Source: Phycicoccus jejuensis (lineage in GTDB: Bacteria > Actinomycetota > Actinomycetes > Actinomycetales > Dermatophilaceae). From it: DNA of 64,000 nt. The notes below the pieces were generated by a model that did not search any database, was not told where the DNA came from, and was given only the letters and a program-made list of their open reading frames with translations. A program made the position numbers and the translations under genes. Shown piece by piece: positions 7,794 to 17,959 of this stretch (position 1 is its first letter; each line of letters begins with the position of its first letter). The stretch spans positions 1 through 64,000 of the forward strand of contig NZ_JOEE01000005.1 in assembly GCF_000720925.1 (NCBI RefSeq), given 5' to 3'.

Positions 7794-8758
7794 TCGACTT
7801 CCGCTACCACATCGTCTCGATCGTCTCGATCTTCCTCGCCCTGGCGGTGGGGATCGTGCTCGGCGCCGGCCCGCTCCAGGGCGAGATCGGCTCGACGCTG
7901 CAGAACGAGATCGCCGGTCTGCGCACCGACAAGGCCGACCTCAACGAGCAGCTGACGACCGCCCGCGCCGGCACCGAGGCGCGCGACTCCTTCCTCGACG
8001 CCGTCTCCGGGCGGGTCTACGGGGGTGCGCTGCGCGACCGCACCGTCGCCGTCGTCGTCATGCCCGGCTCGGACGCCGCCGTCAGCGAGTCCGTCACCGC
8101 CGCCCTCGGCACCGCGGGCTCGCGCGTCACGTCGACGACGACGGTCACCGAGGACTGGGTGAGCACCAACGCCAAGACGGTGGCCGCGCGCGACGAGGTC
8201 GTCGGGCAGGTCGCCACGAGCACCGGCGTCGACACCTCGTCCGGCTCCGCCGCGCCCCGCGACCTCCTGCTCGCGACCCTGCTGGCCCGCACGGCGCCGG
8301 CGGGGGACGACGGCCCCGACGACAGCACCGCCCGCACCGGGCTCCAGGCGCTCGCCGACGCCGGGCTCGTCTCGCTCGACGCCGAGTCCTTCTCGCGGGC
8401 CGACCTCGTCGTCGTCGTGTCGGGCACGGTCTCCGACGGCGACTCCTCGGCCCGCACCGCGACCGCGCAGCAGTGGGTCGCCCTCGCCTCGGCACTCGAC
8501 GCCCGCTCACGCGGCGTCGTCGTCGCCGACGACCTCGCGGCCCAGGCCGACGGCACCCCGGTCCTCACCGTCCTGCGCGACACCGCGGCCGCGACCCGCG
8601 AGGTCTCCTCGGTCGACGACGCCGGGTCGCCGCTCGGCGTCGCGAGCGTCGTGTTCGCGCTCGTCCAGCAGGACGGTGGCAGCGCCGGCCAGTACGGGCT
8701 CGGGGCCGGCACCGACGCCGCGTACGCGCCCGTCCCCGCGTCGGCCGCCACCTCGTGA
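7790..8758 (+). CDS. SteB/MctB-like membrane-anchored protein (copper transporter B family)
   Basis: 322 aa. It starts IDFRYHIVSIVSIFLALAVG, the hallmark N-terminal transmembrane helix of this family (roughly residues 8-26). A coiled-coil stretch (EIAGLRTDKADLNEQLTTA) and an extracytoplasmic alpha/beta domain ending in a Gly/Ala-rich tail follow. M. tuberculosis Rv1698 (MctB, linked to copper export or an outer-membrane channel) and C. glutamicum SteB (partner of SteA) belong here. Given the adjacent steA, the SteB role in septal hydrolase control is the better guess. Starts with GTG overlapping the steA stop. Confidence 0.85.
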   Translation: MIDFRYHIVSIVSIFLALAVGIVLGAGPLQGEIGSTLQNEIAGLRTDKADLNEQLTTARAGTEARDSFLDAVSGRVYGGALRDRTVAVVVMPGSDAAVSESVTAALGTAGSRVTSTTTVTEDWVSTNAKTVAARDEVVGQVATSTGVDTSSGSAAPRDLLLATLLARTAPAGDDGPDDSTARTGLQALADAGLVSLDAESFSRADLVVVVSGTVSDGDSSARTATAQQWVALASALDARSRGVVVADDLAAQADGTPVLTVLRDTAAATREVSSVDDAGSPLGVASVVFALVQQDGGSAGQYGLGAGTDAAYAPVPASAATS

Positions 8759-9567
8759 CCCCGCTCCGCCGGCTCGCGGCCGGGGTCGTCGGCACCTCCG
8801 CGGGCGCGGCGTCCTTCGCCGCGATGACGCGCGCGGTCCGCTCGCCGCGCTGGACCCGGACCAACCACGCCGGTGACCCCGTGACCCTGCTGGAGGGCCC
8901 GGCCTGGGTCCTCGCCGGTGCGGCCGGCGCCGCCGCGGGCGGCTCCCTCCCGGGTGCCGTGGCGGCCGCCGGTGCCGGCGCCTTCGGGGCGCTCGACGAC
9001 CTCGCCGGCGACGGCTCGTCCAAGGGCCTGCGCGGGCACCTCGGCGCCGCCGCGCGCGGCGAGCTGACGACGGGCGCCGTCAAGATCGGCGGACTGGCCC
9101 TCACCGGTCTCGTCGCGGCCGCGCTGACCGACCGGGGCCGCGACGACGTCGGAGCGCTCGACACCCTCGTCGGCGGCGCGGTCGTGGCCGGTGCCGCCAA
9201 CGTCGCCAACCTGCTCGACCTGCGCCCCGGGCGCGCCCTCAAGGCGACGACCCTCGCGGCGCTGCCGCTCACCCTGGCCTCCGACGGGCGCGGCGCCGGC
9301 GCGGCGGCCGCCGCCGTCGGCGCCTCCCTCGGCACCGTGCGCCCCGACCTGGCCGGTCGCGCGATGCTCGGGGACACCGGGGCCAACGCGGCCGGCGCCC
9401 TCGTGGGCGCGGCCCTGCTGGAGCGCTGCGGGCGCCGTGGACGGCTCGCCGCCCTCGCGGTGCTCGTCGCCGCGACGCTCGCCTCCGAGAGGGTCAGCTT
9501 CACCGCCGTCATCGAGTCCACGCCGGGCCTGCGCGAGCTCGACGCGTGGGGCCGGCCCGCCCGATGA
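8755..9567 (+). CDS. MraY/WecA-like polyprenyl-phosphate transferase homologue (divergent)
   Basis: 270 aa, mostly hydrophobic, several transmembrane helices. Three blocks correspond to the MraY/WecA/TagO family: GALDDLAGD (the Asp-Asp pair), NVANLLDLRPGRALK (N-x-x-N-L-x-D) and AMLGDTGANAAGALVG (the GDTG loop). The protein is shorter than WecA (usually 320-370 aa) and lacks the first helices and the His-rich cytosolic loop, so activity is uncertain. An early TNHAGDPVTLLEGPAW matches the family's substrate loop. It sits between SteB and a MurJ-like flippase and overlaps both by 4 nt. It may initiate or modulate a lipid-linked glycan. Confidence 0.72.
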   Translation: MTPLRRLAAGVVGTSAGAASFAAMTRAVRSPRWTRTNHAGDPVTLLEGPAWVLAGAAGAAAGGSLPGAVAAAGAGAFGALDDLAGDGSSKGLRGHLGAAARGELTTGAVKIGGLALTGLVAAALTDRGRDDVGALDTLVGGAVVAGAANVANLLDLRPGRALKATTLAALPLTLASDGRGAGAAAAAVGASLGTVRPDLAGRAMLGDTGANAAGALVGAALLERCGRRGRLAALAVLVAATLASERVSFTAVIESTPGLRELDAWGRPAR

Positions 9568-11201
9568 CCCGCCAGCGCGCGGCCCTCGGCATCGCCGGGG
9601 CGGCCGGGCTCATCGCCGCCGTCACCCTCCTGGCCCGGGCCGCCGGCTTCACCCGGATCCTCGTCTTCGCCGGCTCGGTGCGGGCCGAGGGCGTGGGGTC
9701 GGTCTACCAGAGCGTCAACGCCATCCCCAACGTCCTCTTCGAGGTCGCCGCCGGAGGTGTGCTCGCCGCCGTCGCCGTCCCCCTCATCGCCCACCGGCTC
9801 GGGGCGGGGGAGCGCGAGCACGCCGACCGGCTCGCGTCGGTGCTCCTCAGCTGGGCGCTCGTCGTCCTCGTCCCGCTCGGGGCGCTGCTGTGGCTCGCGG
9901 CCCCGCTGCTGGCCGACTGGCTCGTGCGCGCGTACGACCCCCGCACCCACGACGTCGCGACGACGCTGCTGCGCATCTTCTCGGTCCAGGTGCCGCTCTA
10001 CGGCGTCGGGATCATCCTCGTCGGGCTGCTGCAGGCGCACCGTCGCTTCCTCGCCGCCGCTCTCGCGCCCCTCGTCTCCTCGGTCGTCGTCCTCGGCTCC
10101 TACCTCTGGTACGGCCACCTGACCGGGGGAGCCACCGCCCCCTCGGCCGTCGGCGACGACGCCATCGCCGTCCTCGGCTGGGGCACGACGCTCGGGGTCG
10201 TCGTGCTCTCCCTGCCCCTGCTCGTCCCGGCGCTCGCCACCGGCTGGCGCTGGCGGCCCGGGCTGCGCCTCGAGCGCGAGGACGCCGTCCGCATCCGGGC
10301 CCTCGCCGGCGCCGGGGTGCTCGCCCTCGGGGCCCAGCAGGTCGCGGTGCTCGTGACGATGTGGCTGGCCAACCACTCGGGCACCGACGGTGCGTTCGCC
10401 GTCTACCAGTACGCGCAGGCGGTCTACCTCCTCCCGTACGCGGTCCTCGCCGTGCCCGTGGCGACGAGCGCCTTCCCGGCGCTCGCGACGAGCACCGGGG
10501 CGGGCGAGGACTCCAGCGCGACGCTGGCCCGGTCGCTGCGGGCCGTGCTCGTCCTCACCGCGCTCGCCGCCGGGATGCTCGTCGCCGCCGCGCCGCCCAT
10601 CGGGGCCTTCTTCACCGTCCTCGACGCCCGCCAGGGCGCCCAGGGCGCCAGCCCCGAGGCCCTCGCCGCCCTCGCCCCCAGCCTCACCGCGTTCGCGCCC
10701 GGGGTCGTCGGCTTCGGGCTCACCGCCCTGCTGACCCGGGCCCTCTACGTTCGCGGCCGCCCCCTCGACGCCGCGATGGCGGTGTCGCTCGGCTGGGCGG
10801 TCGCCGCGCTCCTGCCGCTCGTCCTCGTCGGCCCGGACCGCGGGGCCGCGACGACCCTGCGGTGGGTCGGGCTCTCCTCGACCCTCGGGATGACCCTCGC
10901 GGCGGTCCTCCTCGTCGTCCTCGTGCGCCGTAGCTGGGCGCCCGAGGTGACCCGGGGCCTCGCCCGCACCACCGGAGCGGCGGTCGTGGCCCTCGCCCTC
11001 GCGCTCGTCGTCGGCGACCTCGTGACCCGCGGCCGGACCTACGACGGGCTGCTCGACGCCGTGCTCTGGGGCCTCGCGGCCGGCGGCGCGGCGCTGATGA
11101 CAGGACTGCTCGCGATCTTCTACGGTGACCGTCGGGCGATGGGGGCCGTCCGCGACCGAGGCCGGGCCCGCCGCCGTCGGGGAGGAGAGGACACGACGTG
11201 A
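9564..11201 (+). CDS. MurJ/MviN-like lipid II flippase family protein
   Basis: 545 aa polytopic membrane protein of the MOP superfamily, with about 14 predicted helices. Family features near the N-terminus: GFTRILVFA and VYQSVNAIPNVLFEVAAGGVL, equivalent to the MurJ segments around the first helices, including conserved Arg and Phe-Glu. A short basic C-terminus (RDRGRARRRRGGE) is cytosolic. It lacks the large pseudokinase domain of mycobacterial MviN. It could be the essential lipid II flippase or a paralogue dedicated to another lipid-linked sugar; location between an MraY-like protein and a GT4 enzyme favours the latter, but this cannot be settled here. Confidence 0.8.
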   Translation: MTRQRAALGIAGAAGLIAAVTLLARAAGFTRILVFAGSVRAEGVGSVYQSVNAIPNVLFEVAAGGVLAAVAVPLIAHRLGAGEREHADRLASVLLSWALVVLVPLGALLWLAAPLLADWLVRAYDPRTHDVATTLLRIFSVQVPLYGVGIILVGLLQAHRRFLAAALAPLVSSVVVLGSYLWYGHLTGGATAPSAVGDDAIAVLGWGTTLGVVVLSLPLLVPALATGWRWRPGLRLEREDAVRIRALAGAGVLALGAQQVAVLVTMWLANHSGTDGAFAVYQYAQAVYLLPYAVLAVPVATSAFPALATSTGAGEDSSATLARSLRAVLVLTALAAGMLVAAAPPIGAFFTVLDARQGAQGASPEALAALAPSLTAFAPGVVGFGLTALLTRALYVRGRPLDAAMAVSLGWAVAALLPLVLVGPDRGAATTLRWVGLSSTLGMTLAAVLLVVLVRRSWAPEVTRGLARTTGAAVVALALALVVGDLVTRGRTYDGLLDAVLWGLAAGGAALMTGLLAIFYGDRRAMGAVRDRGRARRRRGGEDTT

Positions 11202-12274
11202 AGGTGCTCCTGGTCATGGGGACGAGCGCCGGGGGCGTGGGCACCCACGTGCGCGCCCTCGCCCGGCTGCTCGAGGCCGACGGCCACCAGGTCGTCGTCG
11301 CGGCGCCCGCCGAGGCCGCCGACCGCTTCTCGCTCCTGGAGTCCGCCACGCTCGTCGAGCTCGACCTCTCCGACCGGCCGCACCCGGCCCGCGACGCCGC
11401 GGCCGTCCGGTCCCTCGCCGGCCCGGTGCGCGGCGCCGACGTGGTCCACGCCCACGGCCTGCGTGCCGGCGCCGTGGCCGTGCTGGCCGCGGCGCGCAGC
11501 GGGGTCCCCGTCGTCACGACCCTGCACAACGCGGCGCCGGCGGGCCGGCTGTCCGCGGCCGTCTACGCCGGCCTCGAGCGCGTCGTCGCGCGCGGGTCGG
11601 ACGCGGTGCTCGGCGTCTCGGCCGACCTCGTCCAACGGGCCGCCCGGCTCGGCGCCCGGCGCACCGGCCTCGCCGTCGTCCCGGCGCCGCCGTTCCAGCC
11701 GGCCCGGCGCGACCGGTACGCCGTGCGGGCCGAGCTCGGGCTCGACGCCCGGACCTCGCTCGGTGTCGTCCTCGCACGCCTGGCCCCGCAGAAGGGGCTG
11801 CACCGGCTCCTCGACGCGCACCGCGAGCTCACCGACCTCGACCTCGTGACGGTCGTCGCGGGGGAGGGGCCCCAGCACGACGAGCTCCAGCGCCGGATCG
11901 ACGCCGAGGCGCTGCCGGTGCGCCTGCTCGGGCGCCGGGGCGACGTCCCGGACCTGCTCGCCGCCGCCGACGTCGTGGTCTCCAGCGCGGTGTGGGAGGG
12001 CCAGCCCGTCGGGCTCCAGGAGGCCCTGCACGCCGGCGCGGCCATCGTCGCGACGGACGCCGGCGGCACCGGGGCGGTCGTCGGCGACGCCGCCGTCCTC
12101 GTCCCCGTCGACGACGCGACCTCGCTCTCCCGGGCCATCCGCGACGTCGTGACGCACGGCGCGGTGCGCGACGACCTGCGCTCCAAGGCCGTCGAACGGG
12201 CCGACCACCTGCCCTCCGACGCCGACGCGCTGGCCGCCGTCCTCGACACCTACCGCGGGGTGGGCGCGGCATGA
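11198..12274 (+). CDS. Glycosyltransferase family 4 (group 1)
   Basis: 358 aa GT-B fold enzyme. N-terminal acceptor domain contains [20 protein letters not shown]. The C-terminal nucleotide-sugar domain contains [31 protein letters not shown], and [19 protein letters not shown], the E-x7-E element of GT4 enzymes, then [20 protein letters not shown]. Starts with GTG overlapping the MurJ-like gene. Substrate unknown. Because it is translationally linked to a polyprenyl-transferase-like protein and a flippase, a lipid-linked envelope saccharide is the likely product. Confidence 0.88.
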   Translation: MKVLLVMGTSAGGVGTHVRALARLLEADGHQVVVAAPAEAADRFSLLESATLVELDLSDRPHPARDAAAVRSLAGPVRGADVVHAHGLRAGAVAVLAAARSGVPVVTTLHNAAPAGRLSAAVYAGLERVVARGSDAVLGVSADLVQRAARLGARRTGLAVVPAPPFQPARRDRYAVRAELGLDARTSLGVVLARLAPQKGLHRLLDAHRELTDLDLVTVVAGEGPQHDELQRRIDAEALPVRLLGRRGDVPDLLAAADVVVSSAVWEGQPVGLQEALHAGAAIVATDAGGTGAVVGDAAVLVPVDDATSLSRAIRDVVTHGAVRDDLRSKAVERADHLPSDADALAAVLDTYRGVGAA

Positions 12275-12276
12275 CG

Positions 12277-12282
12277 TATCGT
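12277..12282 (+). promoter_or_regulatory. Putative -10 box (TATCGT) for leaderless pyrG
   Basis: TATCGT lies 8 nt before GTG 12291 and just after the GT4 stop. This spacing would put transcription start at or next to the start codon, as at several other genes here. No SD sequence precedes pyrG, which supports a leaderless mRNA. Confidence 0.5.
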
Positions 12283-12290
12283 TGAAGCCC

Positions 12291-13998
<1,708 letters not shown>

Positions 13999-14006
<8 letters not shown>

Positions 14007-14643
14007 GCCGCTCGAGGACGTCCTCGGCCGGCGGCCGGTCCGCGGCTCGCGGCTCGCCTTCGAGGGACGCGTCTGGGACGTGCGCACCGACGAGGTCGAC
14101 CTCGGCGAGGGCGGCGTCGTCGTCCGTGACTACGTCGAGCACACCGGCGCGGTCGCGATCCTCGCGCTCGACGAGCAGGACCGGGCGGTCGTCATCCAGC
14201 AGTACCGGCACCCGGTCGGGGCGCTCGGCTGGGAGATCCCGGCGGGCCTGCTCGACGTCGACGGCGAGGCGCCCCACCTCACCGCGGCGCGCGAGCTGCA
14301 CGAGGAGGCCGACCTCACGGCCCGCTCCTGGTCCACGCTCGTCGACCACTGGGCCTCGCCCGGCGGGTCCTCCGAGGGGGTGCGGGTCTTCCTCGCCCGC
14401 GACCTCGCCGAGGTGCCGGAGGCCGAACGGCACGCCCGGACGGGGGAGGAGCTCGGGATGCCGGTGCGCCGCGTCCCCCTCGACGAGCTCGTCGAGGGCG
14501 TGCTCGCCGGCCGGCTGCACGGCCCGACGCTCGTCATCGCCGTGCTGGCCGCCGAGGCCCTGCGCGCCCGCGGCTGGGCGGGCCTGCGCCCCGCCGACGC
14601 GCCGTGGCCCGCGCGCAGCCCGGGGCGACGCCGGAGGGTGTGA
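13999..14643 (+). CDS. NUDIX hydrolase, ADP-ribose pyrophosphatase type
   Basis: 214 aa. The Nudix box runs [20 protein letters not shown] followed by EADL: the G-x5-E-x7-R-E-x2-E-E pattern is retained with a small variation in spacing. WEIPAG precedes it as in ADP-ribose pyrophosphatases (NudF type). Hydrolyses ADP-ribose and related nucleotide sugars. GTG start overlaps pyrG by 8 nt; the pyrG-NUDIX order is shared with M. tuberculosis Rv1699-Rv1700. A hairpin terminator overlaps its stop. In mycobacteria xerD/parA/scpAB follow; here synteny breaks. Confidence 0.9.
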
Positions 14644-14658
14644 GCGGTCACCCTCCGG
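14631..14658 (+). terminator. Hairpin at end of the pyrG-NUDIX unit
   Basis: Perfect 10-bp stem (CCGGAGGGTG at 14631-14640 with CACCCTCCGG at 14649-14658) and an 8-nt loop that contains the NUDIX stop codon. No U tract follows, as is usual in GC-rich actinobacteria. Confidence 0.6.
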
Positions 14659-14706
14659 GGTACGGGGCGACTCGTGGGAGTCACCGGGGCGTGGGACGAT
14701 GAGCTC

Positions 14707-15192
14707 GTGGCCGAGACCTTCGGAGCGGGACGGGGCAACGCCGCCTGGCTCAAGGTGTCGGGCGGCTCCGACGAGGCGCTCGACCGCGACGCGCGCTGCC
14801 CGTGCGGTGGAAGCCCCGAGGGTGCGAGCTTCGCGCAGTGCTGCGGCCAGGCCATCGAGGGCAACCGCCCGGCGCCGACCGCCGAGGCCCTGATGCGCTC
14901 GCGGTACACGGCGTATGCGCTCGCCGACGGCGACCACCTCTTCCGGTCGTGGCACCCCCGCACGCGCCCCGAGCGGGTCGACCCCGAGCCGTGGGTGCGC
15001 TGGGTCGGCCTCGAGGTGCTCGACGTCGTCGACGGCGCACCCGACGACACGACGGGGGTCGTGGAGTTCCGGGCCGGCTGGGTCGCCGGCGAGGGCGCCA
15101 CGCGGCAGCGCGGTGAAGTCCACGAGCGCAGCCGCTTCGAGAAGCGGGCGGGGCGCTGGTTCTACGTCGGACCCGTCGACGCGGGGGCCTGA
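14707..15192 (+). CDS. YchJ/UPF0225 family SEC-C zinc-binding protein
   Basis: 161 aa. The N-terminal motif CPCGGSPEGASFAQCCG is a SEC-C type zinc ligand set (CxC...CC). It is followed by the YchJ signature AEALMRSRYTAYALADGDHL and the compact alpha/beta domain W(H)PRTRPER...FRAGW...HERSRFEK typical of UPF0225. Start: GTG 14707 is preferred because a GACGAT -10-like box sits 6 nt upstream; GTG 14674 in frame would add 11 residues. The biochemical function of the family is unknown; the fold resembles NTF2/SnoaL. Confidence 0.8.
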   Translation: MAETFGAGRGNAAWLKVSGGSDEALDRDARCPCGGSPEGASFAQCCGQAIEGNRPAPTAEALMRSRYTAYALADGDHLFRSWHPRTRPERVDPEPWVRWVGLEVLDVVDGAPDDTTGVVEFRAGWVAGEGATRQRGEVHERSRFEKRAGRWFYVGPVDAGA

Positions 15193-15195
15193 GGC

Positions 15196-15918
15196 GTGCA
15201 GATCGAGAACGTCGTCCTCGACGCGGCCGACCCGCACGTGCTGGGCGCCTTCTGGGAGACCCTCCTCGGCGGCCGCCGCGTCACCGACGAGCCCGACACC
15301 GTCGAGGTCCGCATCTCGCCCGACGGGGCGCCGGTCCTCGACCTCTGCCTGACCACGGTGCCGGAGCCCGCGCCGTCCCACCCGCGCCTGCACCTCGACC
15401 TGCTCGGCGGCGACGCGCAGGACGAGGTCGTCGTGCGCGCCCTCGGGCTCGGCGCCCGGCACCTCGACATCGGGCAGGGTGACGTGCCGTGGGTCGTGCT
15501 CGCCGACCCCGAGGGAAACCCGTTCTGCGTCATGGAGTCCCGGCCGGAGTACCGCGCCGGGAGCCCGGTCGCGGCCCTGCCGCTCGACAGCGCCGACGTC
15601 GAGCGCGACCTGCGGTTCTGGACCGCGCTCTCGGGCTGGGCCCCCGTCGCCGGGGTCGTTCCGAGCGCCCTGCGCCACCCGAGCGGGCACGGCCCGCTGC
15701 TCGAGATCTGTCCCGAGGAGCGGCCCAAGCCCGCGGGGGAGAAGAACCGGCTGCACCTCGACGTCCGGCTCGAGGGGGACGAGGACCTCGACGACGCCGT
15801 CGAGCGCGCCCTCGACCTCGGCGCTGCCCTCGTCGAGCACGACTGGGGTCCGCTGCCCTGGCGCGTGCTCACCGACCCCTCGGGCAACGAGGTGTGCCTC
15901 CTGCCCTCCCGGGGCTGA
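15196..15918 (+). CDS. Two-domain VOC/glyoxalase-like protein
   Basis: 240 aa with two similar halves, each a vicinal-oxygen-chelate beta-alpha-beta-beta-beta module: the first starts IENVVLDAADPHVLGAFWET and ends WVVLADPEGNPFCVME; the second ends WRVLTDPSGNEVCLLP. The paired terminal motif (DP-x-GN-x-F/V-C) is the glyoxalase_6-like signature common in actinobacteria. Metal and substrate are unknown. It begins 3 nt after the YchJ-like gene. Confidence 0.85.
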   Translation: MQIENVVLDAADPHVLGAFWETLLGGRRVTDEPDTVEVRISPDGAPVLDLCLTTVPEPAPSHPRLHLDLLGGDAQDEVVVRALGLGARHLDIGQGDVPWVVLADPEGNPFCVMESRPEYRAGSPVAALPLDSADVERDLRFWTALSGWAPVAGVVPSALRHPSGHGPLLEICPEERPKPAGEKNRLHLDVRLEGDEDLDDAVERALDLGAALVEHDWGPLPWRVLTDPSGNEVCLLPSRG

Positions 15919-15922
15919 CGCA

Positions 15923-15938
15923 CGGGGCCGCGGCCCCG
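15923..15938. terminator. 16-bp GC palindrome, possible terminator
   Basis: CGGGGCCGCGGCCCCG is a perfect palindrome starting 5 nt after the VOC stop. With no loop and no U tract it could act as a weak terminator or simply reflect high GC. Confidence 0.3.
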
Positions 15939-15982
15939 GGTGGGGGCCGGAATCTCGGTTCGGGCGGGGAGCGGGCCTTCCG

Positions 15983-15988
15983 TAGGAT
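15983..15988 (+). promoter_or_regulatory. Putative -10 box (TAGGAT) of aspS
   Basis: TAGGAT, consistent with TANNNT, would give an aspS leader of about 45 nt. The leader ends in AAGGACC, a modest ribosome site before GTG 16042. Confidence 0.5.
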
Positions 15989-16041
15989 GGCCGTCGGCCG
16001 TCCAGCGGCCACCTCCCGACCCCGAGACCGAAGGACCCCCC

Positions 16042-17865
16042 GTGCTCCGCACCCACGAGGCCGGCACCCTGCGTGCCGCCCACACCGGCCAGACCGTCGC
16101 GCTCACCGGCTGGGTGGCGAAGCGGCGCGATCACGGCGGGGTGGCGTTCATCGACCTGCGGGACGCCAGCGGCGTCGTCCAGGTCGTGGCTCGGGACGAG
16201 GTGCTCACCGGGGCGGCCCACGACCTGCGCAGCGAGTTCGTCGTCAAGGTCACCGGCACCGTCACCGCGCGCGAGGAGCGCAACGTCAACGCGGACCTCC
16301 CGACCGGCGAGGTCGAGGTCGTCGCCGAGGCGATCGAGGTCCTCAACGCCAGCGCGCCGCTGCCCTTCCAGGTCGACGAGCGCGTCACCGTCGGCGAGGA
16401 GGCGCGCCTCAAGCACCGCTACCTCGACCTGCGCCGTCCGGGCGCGCACTCCGCGGGCCACGCGATCCGCCTGCGCAGCAAGGTGAGCGCCGCCGCCCGC
16501 CGGGTCCTCGAGGCCCGCGACTTCGTCGAGATCGAGACCCCCACCCTCACCCGTTCCACCCCCGAGGGCGCCCGTGACTTCCTCGTGCCGGCCCGCCTCG
16601 CGCCCGGCTCCTGGTACGCGCTGCCCCAGAGCCCGCAGCTGTTCAAGCAGCTGCTCATGGTCGCCGGGATGGAGCGGTACTACCAGATCGCGCGCTGCTA
16701 CCGCGACGAGGACTTCCGCGCCGACCGTCAGCCCGAGTTCACGCAGCTCGACATCGAGATGTCGTTCGTCGAGCAGGACGACGTGCTCGAGCTCGGCGAG
16801 GCCGTGGTCCGCGAGATCTGGGAGCTCATCGGCGTGGAGCTGCCGACGCCCTTCCCGCGGATGACCTACGCCGAGGCGATGCGCCGGTTCGGCTCCGACA
16901 AGCCCGACCTGCGCTTCGGCCAGGAGCTCGTCGAGTGCACCGAGTACTTCGCCGACACCCCGTTCCGGGTCTTCCAGGCCGAGTACGTCGGCGCGGTCGT
17001 CATGCCCGGCGGCGCGAGCCAGCCGCGCAAGCAGCTCGACGCGTGGCAGGAGTGGGCCAAGCAGCGCGGTGCGCGCGGCCTCGCCTACGTCCTGATCCAG
17101 GAGGACGGCACGCTCGGCGGCCCGGTGGCCAAGAACCTCTCGGAGGCCGAGGTCGCGGGTCTCGCGGAGCACGTCGGGGCGAAGCCCGGCGACTGCGTCT
17201 TCTTCGCCGCCGGCCCGACCCGCTCCTCGCGGGCGCTGCTGGGCGCCGCCCGGCTGGAGATCGGCCGGCGCTGCGAGCTCATCGACGAGGACGCGTGGGA
17301 GTTCCTCTGGGTCCTCGACGCCCCGCTCTTCGAGCCGGCGTCCGAGGCCGTCGCCGCGGGCGACGTGGCCGTCGGCTCGGGCGCGTGGACGGCCGTCCAC
17401 CACGCCTTCACCTCGCCCAAGGCCGAGTTCCTCGACACCTTCGACACCGACCCGGGGCCGGCGCTCGCCTACGCCTACGACATGGTGCTCAACGGCAACG
17501 AGCTGGGCGGCGGGTCCATCCGTATCCACCGCCGCGACGTCCAGGAGCGCGTGTTCAAGGTCATGGGCCTGTCGCAGGAGGAGGCGCAGGAGAAGTTCGG
17601 CTTCCTCCTCGACGCCTTCCAGTTCGGCGCGCCGCCGCACGGCGGCATCGCCTTCGGCTGGGACCGGATCGTCATGCTGCTCGGCGGCTTCGACTCCATC
17701 CGCGACGTCATCGCGTTCCCGAAGTCCGGCGGCGGCTACGACCCGCTGACCGACGCCCCGGCCCCGATCACGCCGGAGCAGCGCAAGGAGGCCGGCATCG
17801 ACGCGAAGCCGACGACCGACGCCGCGCCGCAGGGCGCCCCCGAGGTCTCGCCCAAGCAGTCCTGA
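16042..17865 (+). CDS. aspS: Aspartyl-tRNA synthetase (bacterial type, probably non-discriminating)
   Basis: 607 aa class II synthetase. Anticodon-binding OB fold at the N-terminus ([19 protein letters not shown]). Catalytic core: motif 1 [17 protein letters not shown] region, motif 2 [20 protein letters not shown] with [10 protein letters not shown], and motif 3 [13 protein letters not shown]. The bacterial GAD insertion lies in between. The OB-fold residue after RRD is His (RRDHGG), which established work on bacterial AspRS associates with non-discriminating enzymes; E. coli has Leu there. It may therefore also make Asp-tRNA(Asn) for GatCAB, an inference. The C-terminal tail ([17 protein letters not shown]) is a short disordered extension. 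Confidence 0.96.
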   Translation: MLRTHEAGTLRAAHTGQTVALTGWVAKRRDHGGVAFIDLRDASGVVQVVARDEVLTGAAHDLRSEFVVKVTGTVTAREERNVNADLPTGEVEVVAEAIEVLNASAPLPFQVDERVTVGEEARLKHRYLDLRRPGAHSAGHAIRLRSKVSAAARRVLEARDFVEIETPTLTRSTPEGARDFLVPARLAPGSWYALPQSPQLFKQLLMVAGMERYYQIARCYRDEDFRADRQPEFTQLDIEMSFVEQDDVLELGEAVVREIWELIGVELPTPFPRMTYAEAMRRFGSDKPDLRFGQELVECTEYFADTPFRVFQAEYVGAVVMPGGASQPRKQLDAWQEWAKQRGARGLAYVLIQEDGTLGGPVAKNLSEAEVAGLAEHVGAKPGDCVFFAAGPTRSSRALLGAARLEIGRRCELIDEDAWEFLWVLDAPLFEPASEAVAAGDVAVGSGAWTAVHHAFTSPKAEFLDTFDTDPGPALAYAYDMVLNGNELGGGSIRIHRRDVQERVFKVMGLSQEEAQEKFGFLLDAFQFGAPPHGGIAFGWDRIVMLLGGFDSIRDVIAFPKSGGGYDPLTDAPAPITPEQRKEAGIDAKPTTDAAPQGAPEVSPKQS

Positions 17866-17871
17866 CCACCC

Positions 17872-17933
17872 GTCGAGGGAGCAGAACACGCCGTGCGGAG
17901 TCGTCTCCGCACGGCGTGTTCTCTTCTCTCGAC
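17872..17933. terminator. Long hairpin between convergent genes (copy A of a repeated family)
   Basis: A 29-bp stem with one C-C mismatch and a 4-nt loop (17901-17904) lies between aspS and the convergent hydrolase, so it probably terminates both. Its outer arms (CACCCGTCGAG before, CGGCGTGTTCT after) are nearly identical to those of the hairpin at 48875-48944, while the inner stem and loop differ. Confidence 0.85.
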
Positions 17934-17959
17934 CACTCCGCCCCACCGGGCGGGTGACG

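Noticed and set aside
12271..12285. ATG 12271 as a start for pyrG or a leader peptide
   Set aside because: It is out of frame with pyrG and encodes only four residues before TGA; it overlaps the GT4 stop by chance.
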